From contig JBAYGT010000005.1 of assembly GCA_041666525.1 (NCBI GenBank), forward strand, positions 76,025 through 140,024: 64,000 bases of DNA, read 5' to 3'. This document shows, piece after piece, positions 60,012-64,000 of this stretch (positions within the stretch are counted from its first letter, which is position 1; every line of letters starts with the position of its first letter). This DNA is from JBAXTZ01 sp041666525 (GTDB lineage Bacteria; Bacillota; Negativicutes; JBAXTZ01). The position numbers were made by a program, and so were the translations under genes. A model generated the notes under the pieces. The model was not told the origin of the DNA. It worked only from the letters and a program-made list of their open reading frames with translations, and did not search any database.

Positions 60012-60974
60012 TCATTTCTCGGAAACCCATTCTATCCAGCTTCCCTTATAACCGGTGGTCAGACGCGCGCGGGCAAAATTATAGAATTTCTTTACAGCCG
60101 CGGAACGCTCTTTGAATAACGCTTCAACAGCAGGGCGCGCTTCATTATCGTCCACAGCTCCCAAATCGGCCTTCGTCAATATATTATAATTCGGCGGCAC
60201 AGCTGCCTGCCGCTCAATAATATCATACAAACTGACCTTGTCGGCGTTTTTCAACGCATCATACAACACCATAAACGTGGTCGTGCGTCCGTCGCCGCCG
60301 CGACAATGAAAATGCAGCCAGGAATTTTTCGGAAGGGCATCACAAAATTTTACGAACGCATCTATTGTATCATTATTCGGCGCCATGTGATCGGATACAA
60401 AAAACCGCTTATAGGCAACCTGAAACGAACGGACAAAAGCCTCTTCATCGGTTGCCGATATCACTTCCACGTGCAACGCTCTGGACTGTTTTTTGTCGGT
60501 GTATATAGTGACATTGCCCTGCGTCGCCAGCCAATCGATCCGTTTTTTGTCGGACTCTGCCGCCTGTTTGTCGGTAAGGCCTTTGTTTATCCAGTCATTG
60601 TCCGCATACCAGGTTATCGGCGCGCTATTTAAGTAAGCATGCGCTTCCTGCCGCAAATCAACAACATACAACTTGTATCCGGCCGTGTTCTGCACAAGTT
60701 TGCTTAATTGTGTGCGATCAAATGGCGCACTGCCCGAAATATGCAAATCCGTCAATCCCTTTGTTGATATTGCGTTGTCCGGGTTCATTTGTGCCTGTTT
60801 ACTGTTCAGCGCATCGCTCATCATATCGCTGGAACGGTAATTGGCAAGTGCATCGGAAAAATTAGTGTCGAACACCATGAATACACCGTTACCGGCAGCC
60901 AAAGCGCCCGATGCGCCAAAAAGCACAATCGTCATTATTAAACAATAAAATATTTTTCTCATTCTTTTTTTCAT
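60012..60974 (-). CDS. Cysteine phytase (PTP-like myo-inositol phosphatase)
   Basis: A 320-aa exported phosphatase with a signal peptide (IFYCLIMTIVLFGASGALA, cleavage before AGN or close to it). The active-site loop is HCRGGDGRTTTF with Cys-224 as nucleophile and the following Arg. This matches the HCxxGxGRTT loop of Selenomonas PhyA-type enzymes, which remove phosphates from inositol hexakisphosphate. The preceding helix (FVKFCDALPKNSWLHF) also fits. The length is close to the family norm. ATG 60974 overlaps the signal-peptidase stop by one base (TGATG). Confidence 0.85.
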   Translation of the reverse strand: MKKRMRKIFYCLIMTIVLFGASGALAAGNGVFMVFDTNFSDALANYRSSDMMSDALNSKQAQMNPDNAISTKGLTDLHISGSAPFDRTQLSKLVQNTAGYKLYVVDLRQEAHAYLNSAPITWYADNDWINKGLTDKQAAESDKKRIDWLATQGNVTIYTDKKQSRALHVEVISATDEEAFVRSFQVAYKRFFVSDHMAPNNDTIDAFVKFCDALPKNSWLHFHCRGGDGRTTTFMVLYDALKNADKVSLYDIIERQAAVPPNYNILTKADLGAVDDNEARPAVEALFKERSAAVKKFYNFARARLTTGYKGSWIEWVSEK

Positions 60975-61504
60975 CAGAACACCCTCATCTGGTTCAACGG
61001 CCAGTATGCAAATAACGCCTCACCCTTGATCAAATCATAACTTACCAAATCAACATCCGAATACCGGCTGTCTTTAGAATGATTGCGGTTGTCGCCCATA
61101 ACAAAAACATAGCCTTTGGGAATTTGAATTTTCGGATAGTTATTGGCAATCCGCATCGGCTCGTTGATATACGGTTCATTAACCGCAACACCATTCACCA
61201 GCACCGATCCGTCGATAATTTCCAGCGTATCACCTGATCTGGCGATAATACGCTTAATGAAATCTTTACTGGTGTCACTGGGATATTTCAAAACGATGAT
61301 ATCGCCCGACTTTGGTTCGCGAAACCGGTAGATAAACTTGTTTACAAACAGCCGCTCGGAATTTTGCAGCGTCGGAACCATCGACGTTCCCTCTACCTGA
61401 TACGATTCAATCACAAAATAGCGGATAATCATCGCCAAAATAACGGCAATAACAATACTCTTTGCCCAACTTATTGCTTCACGCTTTAGTTTTTCTTTAT
61501 TCAT
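60974..61504 (-). CDS. lepB: Signal peptidase I
   Basis: A 176-aa inner-membrane serine protease that removes signal peptides. One N-terminal helix (SIVIAVILAMIIRYFVI), catalytic Ser-41 in VEGTSMVPTL, catalytic Lys-84 in KDFIKRII, and the conserved GDNRNHSKDSR. The short single-helix form is the Gram-positive (SipS) type. GGAGAAAAG precedes the ATG. First gene of the unit that includes the phytase. Confidence 0.93.
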   Translation of the reverse strand: MNKEKLKREAISWAKSIVIAVILAMIIRYFVIESYQVEGTSMVPTLQNSERLFVNKFIYRFREPKSGDIIVLKYPSDTSKDFIKRIIARSGDTLEIIDGSVLVNGVAVNEPYINEPMRIANNYPKIQIPKGYVFVMGDNRNHSKDSRYSDVDLVSYDLIKGEALFAYWPLNQMRVF

Positions 61505-61563
61505 CTTTTCTCCGTTTAATTCAATAATGGCTTATCTATGATACTAGATTCAACAAATAATTA

Positions 61564-61593
61564 AAATATCCTGCCAGCAATAGCAGGATATTT
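61564..61593. promoter_or_regulatory. 11-bp perfect inverted repeat in the divergent lepB / beta-glucosidase region
   Basis: AAATATCCTGC and GCAGGATATTT flank an eight-base loop, about 50 bp before the glucosidase start and 60 bp before lepB. No T-run follows on the plus strand and only a weak AT stretch on the minus strand. It may be an operator or a leader hairpin for either gene. Confidence 0.4.
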
Positions 61594-61644
61594 GCTGTTT
61601 TCAGCGAATAATTAATAACTAATAACCAAAGGAGGACTCTGTTC

Positions 61645-63051
61645 ATGAGATTTCCAAAAGATTTTTTGTTTGGCGCGGCTTCCGCGTCTTATCAGGTAGA
61701 GGGTGCGTGGAATGAAGACGGTAAAGGTTTGACTAACTGGGATGTCTTTTCCAAAATTCCCGGCAAAACTTTTGAAAACACTAACGGTGACGTGGCAATC
61801 GATCACTATCACCGTTACAAAGAAGATATCCGCTTAATGCATGAAATGGGGCTGGAGTCTTATCGTTTCTCGATTTCCTGGGCCCGTATAATTCCCGACG
61901 GCACCGGTGAGATCAATGAAAAAGGCATAGAATTCTATAATAATATCATCAACGAATGTTTGCATTACGGAATTGTTCCGTTCGTAACCTTGTACCACTG
62001 GGATATGCCGCAACCGCTCGAAGCCAATGGCGGCTGGACAAACAAAGCCATTATTCCGGCGTTTGAACGCTACGCGCAAATCTGTTTTGAGGCCTTTGGC
62101 GACCGCGTAAAACATTGGATCACCTTTAACGAAACAGTAATCTTCGCCGGCCTTGCCTACCTTGCCGGTGCCCATCCGCCCGGTATTGTCAACGACGCCA
62201 AAAAATATTTTCAGGTAACCCATAACGTATTTTTAACTCACGCCATCTGTGTCGAAAATTATAAACGCTTGAAACAGTTCGGTGAAATCGGCATCACCCA
62301 TGTTTTCGTACCGGCATTTTCTATCGACAACACCAATGATAATTTATTTGCAGCGACCCATGCCAACGCCTACAACACCCACTGGTTCTATGACCCGGTT
62401 TTGCTCGGCGAGTATCCGGAATATGTGACCAAGCAGTTGACAGCGAAAGGTTTCCTGCCGGACTGGGATGAAAACGAACTGGACATTATCCGCAATGCCG
62501 CTGACAAAAATGATTTTGTCGGCCTGAATTACTATCAACCGCAGCGGGTTATGAAAAATACCATTAGCGACAAGATTGCACCGACCCGTGAAACCTCCAC
62601 CGGTGCTCCCGGTAACGCCTCATTCGACGGCGTTTATCGTTCCGTCGCCATGAATGACAAAAAATATACCAAATGGGGCTGGGAAATTTCTCCCGAAGGC
62701 TTTCTCGACGGTTTACGAATGTTGAAAGAACGCTACGGCGACATCAAAATGTACATCACCGAAAATGGCCTGGGTGACGAAGATCCGATCATCGACGGCG
62801 AAATTTGCGACGTTCCGCGCATAAAATATATTGAAGAACATCTTAAAGCCGTGAAAGTCGCGATAAGGGAAGGAATTAACCTCAAAGGTTACTTCGCCTG
62901 GTCGGTAATCGACCTGCTCAGCTGGTTAAACGGTTACAAAAAACAATACGGCTTCATCTTTGTTGATCACAAAAACAATCTGGCGCGCAAGAAAAAATTA
63001 TCATTCTACTGGTATAAAGAGGTTATTGCGACACGGGGTGAAAATTTATGA
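61645..63051 (+). CDS. GH1 family beta-glucosidase
   Basis: A 468-aa cytoplasmic glycosidase. The N-terminal signature FLFGAASASYQVEGAW, acid/base Glu-163 in TFNET (usually TFNEP) and nucleophile Glu-373 in YITENGLG are present. The C-terminal FAWSVIDLLSWLNGYKKQYGF marks the aglycone region. Lack of the Ser/Lys phosphate-binding pattern near the C-terminus argues for beta-glucosidase rather than 6-phospho-beta-glucosidase, with moderate certainty. AAAGGAGG lies upstream. It overlaps the HAD phosphatase gene by ATGA. Confidence 0.92.
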   Translation: MRFPKDFLFGAASASYQVEGAWNEDGKGLTNWDVFSKIPGKTFENTNGDVAIDHYHRYKEDIRLMHEMGLESYRFSISWARIIPDGTGEINEKGIEFYNNIINECLHYGIVPFVTLYHWDMPQPLEANGGWTNKAIIPAFERYAQICFEAFGDRVKHWITFNETVIFAGLAYLAGAHPPGIVNDAKKYFQVTHNVFLTHAICVENYKRLKQFGEIGITHVFVPAFSIDNTNDNLFAATHANAYNTHWFYDPVLLGEYPEYVTKQLTAKGFLPDWDENELDIIRNAADKNDFVGLNYYQPQRVMKNTISDKIAPTRETSTGAPGNASFDGVYRSVAMNDKKYTKWGWEISPEGFLDGLRMLKERYGDIKMYITENGLGDEDPIIDGEICDVPRIKYIEEHLKAVKVAIREGINLKGYFAWSVIDLLSWLNGYKKQYGFIFVDHKNNLARKKKLSFYWYKEVIATRGENL

Positions 63052-63680
63052 ACAAGATTAATACCATTCTTTTCGACCTTGGCGGGGTGCTGATTGACTG
63101 GAATCCCCGCTATTTGTACCGTAAAGTCTGGCCCGAAGATGACAAAAAAATCGAATATTTTTTGGAAAACATCTGCAACGGCGAATGGAACATAAAAATG
63201 GACGCCGGTAAACCAATGGATGAAGCAATTGCTGAATGTCAGCTATTGCACTCCGAAGACTGGCACGAGTACATCGATATGTGGCGTCACCGCTGGCAGG
63301 AAATGCTTGGCGACGAAATAACCGCAACAGCTGATTTGTTACGGGCTTTTCATAAAGAACAAAACTTCCGGTTGCTGGCGTTGACCAACTGGTCAGCCGA
63401 GACCTTCCCCTACGCGCTCAAACGCTATCACTTTCTCCGCGATTGTTTTGAAGACATAGTAGTATCCGGTGAAATCTTCATGGCCAAACCCGACCGCGAC
63501 ATCTTTGAATATACCATTAATCACTTCAAACTCGATCCCAAACGCACTTTGTTTATTGACGACTCGGCAGCAAATGTCGCCACCGCCAAAGAAGTTGGAC
63601 TTAATGCGATTCGCTATCTGAATCCTGAGCAATTAAAGAAAGACCTGACCGAGTACGGCGTACTGCCAAAAAATTCTTAA
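63048..63680 (+). CDS. HAD-superfamily phosphatase (YihX-like)
   Basis: A 210-aa HAD subfamily IA phosphatase. Motif I DLGGVLIDW (first Asp nucleophile; the usual second Asp is replaced by Gly, as in YihX), motif II LTNWS, motif III Lys in MAKPD, motif IV FIDDS. YihX dephosphorylates alpha-glucose 1-phosphate. Coupling to the beta-glucosidase gene by a 4-bp overlap fits a sugar-phosphate substrate, though the exact one is unknown. Confidence 0.88.
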   Translation: MNKINTILFDLGGVLIDWNPRYLYRKVWPEDDKKIEYFLENICNGEWNIKMDAGKPMDEAIAECQLLHSEDWHEYIDMWRHRWQEMLGDEITATADLLRAFHKEQNFRLLALTNWSAETFPYALKRYHFLRDCFEDIVVSGEIFMAKPDRDIFEYTINHFKLDPKRTLFIDDSAANVATAKEVGLNAIRYLNPEQLKKDLTEYGVLPKNS

Positions 63681-63707
63681 TAATTATATTACTTACCTAC
63701 GCGCAAC

Positions 63708-63742
63708 AAAAAGAGTCCGGCTGCAAAAACCGGACTCTTTTT
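63708..63742. terminator. Bidirectional terminator between convergent genes
   Basis: A 13-bp perfect stem (AAAAAGAGTCCGG with CCGGACTCTTTTT) and nine-base loop. It serves the glucosidase operon and the gene entering from the right edge. Confidence 0.92.
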
Positions 63743-63780
63743 GTTTATTTTTATACTAATCATTTTAGAAACGACAACAA

Positions 63781-63999
63781 TTATTTCTTCTCCGTCCAAA
63801 ACTGATTGAGTACCGTCTGTGTCTCGTTAGGTGCGGAACTAATCAACTCATTCCAGGACATTCCTTTTTGCGCCTGAAGTTGAACCATCGCAGCCATGAG
63901 GCTATCAATCTGAGTAGATAAAATCCGCTTGCCGTTGCCAGCCTCGATTGTTTCAACTTTGTTGCTGTCGTTTTTATACCAATCCTTGACCGTTACCTG
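63781..63999 (-). CDS. C-terminal end of an RTX-like type I secretion substrate, 5' end outside window
   Basis: The frame is open from the right edge to TAA at 63781 (73 visible codons). The residues VTVKDWYKNDSNKVETIEAG, then IDSLMAAMVQLQAQKGMSWNE, then VLNQFWTEKK follow the C-terminal pattern of RTX calcium-binding proteins: V-v-dWy...N.ie.i.a.dG, a Q.dqLi.aMA helix, then a terminal helix. This is the region that carries the uncleaved secretion signal. The glycine-rich nonapeptide repeats, if present, lie beyond the window. It would be a natural client of the exporter at 1-3.2 kb. Confidence 0.6.
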   Translation of the reverse strand, partial: QVTVKDWYKNDSNKVETIEAGNGKRILSTQIDSLMAAMVQLQAQKGMSWNELISSAPNETQTVLNQFWTEKK

Positions 64000-64000
64000 A

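Noticed and set aside
1..64000. CRISPR arrays, integrases, rRNA or tRNA genes, intact insertion sequences.
   Set aside because: None seen on either strand; no regularly spaced repeats and no transposase or recombinase motifs in the readings.

Overview
The window looks like a chromosomal segment of an anaerobic diderm bacterium with Firmicutes-type gene content, most like the Negativicutes; this assignment is inference from gene content. Outer-membrane features are a TolC-type protein, a type I secretion pair, an LPP20-like protein and four signal-peptide beta-barrel candidates, most ending in aromatic residues. Firmicutes-type features are a YtrA-type GntR regulator inside an ABC operon, a PepV-like M20 dipeptidase, butyrate kinase, an LtaS-like enzyme and a cysteine phytase of the Selenomonas type. 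Base composition is moderate. TTG and GTG starts with good ribosome binding sites are frequent. No rRNA, tRNA, CRISPR array or intact transposase was seen.

Layout. 1-3.7 kb: type I secretion adaptor (cut by the left edge) and ABC exporter, then a Met-rich SHOCT membrane protein. 3.7-8.2 kb (minus): FucP-like transporter, M20 dipeptidase, LtaS-like enzyme. 8.36-12.5 kb: an accessory island between two copies of an 11-bp direct repeat. It holds an unknown membrane protein, a candidate small RNA with a consensus promoter and its own terminator, a DUF3800 protein, a type III restriction-modification locus reduced to two fragments, and a DUF3102 remnant. 12.5-18 kb (minus): adenosine deaminase, acetate-type transporter, cell-wall amidase, outer-membrane protein, O-methyltransferase. 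18.1-24.3 kb (plus): TPR protein, a compact corrinoid methyl-transfer operon (corrinoid protein, CobW GTPase, sugar-porter MFS, MtaA-like methyltransferase, outer-membrane barrel), and an LPP20-like protein.

24.5-34.6 kb is a carbohydrate-uptake operon: a DUF1861 protein, two permeases, two related binding lipoproteins and two large proteins that look like unclassified alpha-toroid glycosidases. It has no ABC ATPase and carries a cloverleaf-like palindromic repeat. 34.7-41 kb: an oxidoreductase, CorA, an outer-membrane protein, a transglutaminase-like protein, a ROK kinase and an iron-sulfur-type TrpRS. 41-49.3 kb (minus): a tripartite MacB-like efflux operon (ABC ATPase, permease, adaptor, TolC) and a GntR-controlled ABC operon. 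YtrA-like operators lie in front of both. 49.5-59 kb: porin-like protein with a structured leader, gyrA, butyrate kinase, two tandem glutamate-family symporters, and an ABC-F protein. 59-63.7 kb: an unrecorded 49-aa membrane protein, an unknown protein, cysteine phytase, signal peptidase I, GH1 beta-glucosidase and a HAD phosphatase. The right edge cuts a gene whose C-terminus looks like an RTX type I secretion substrate, a possible client of the exporter at the left edge.
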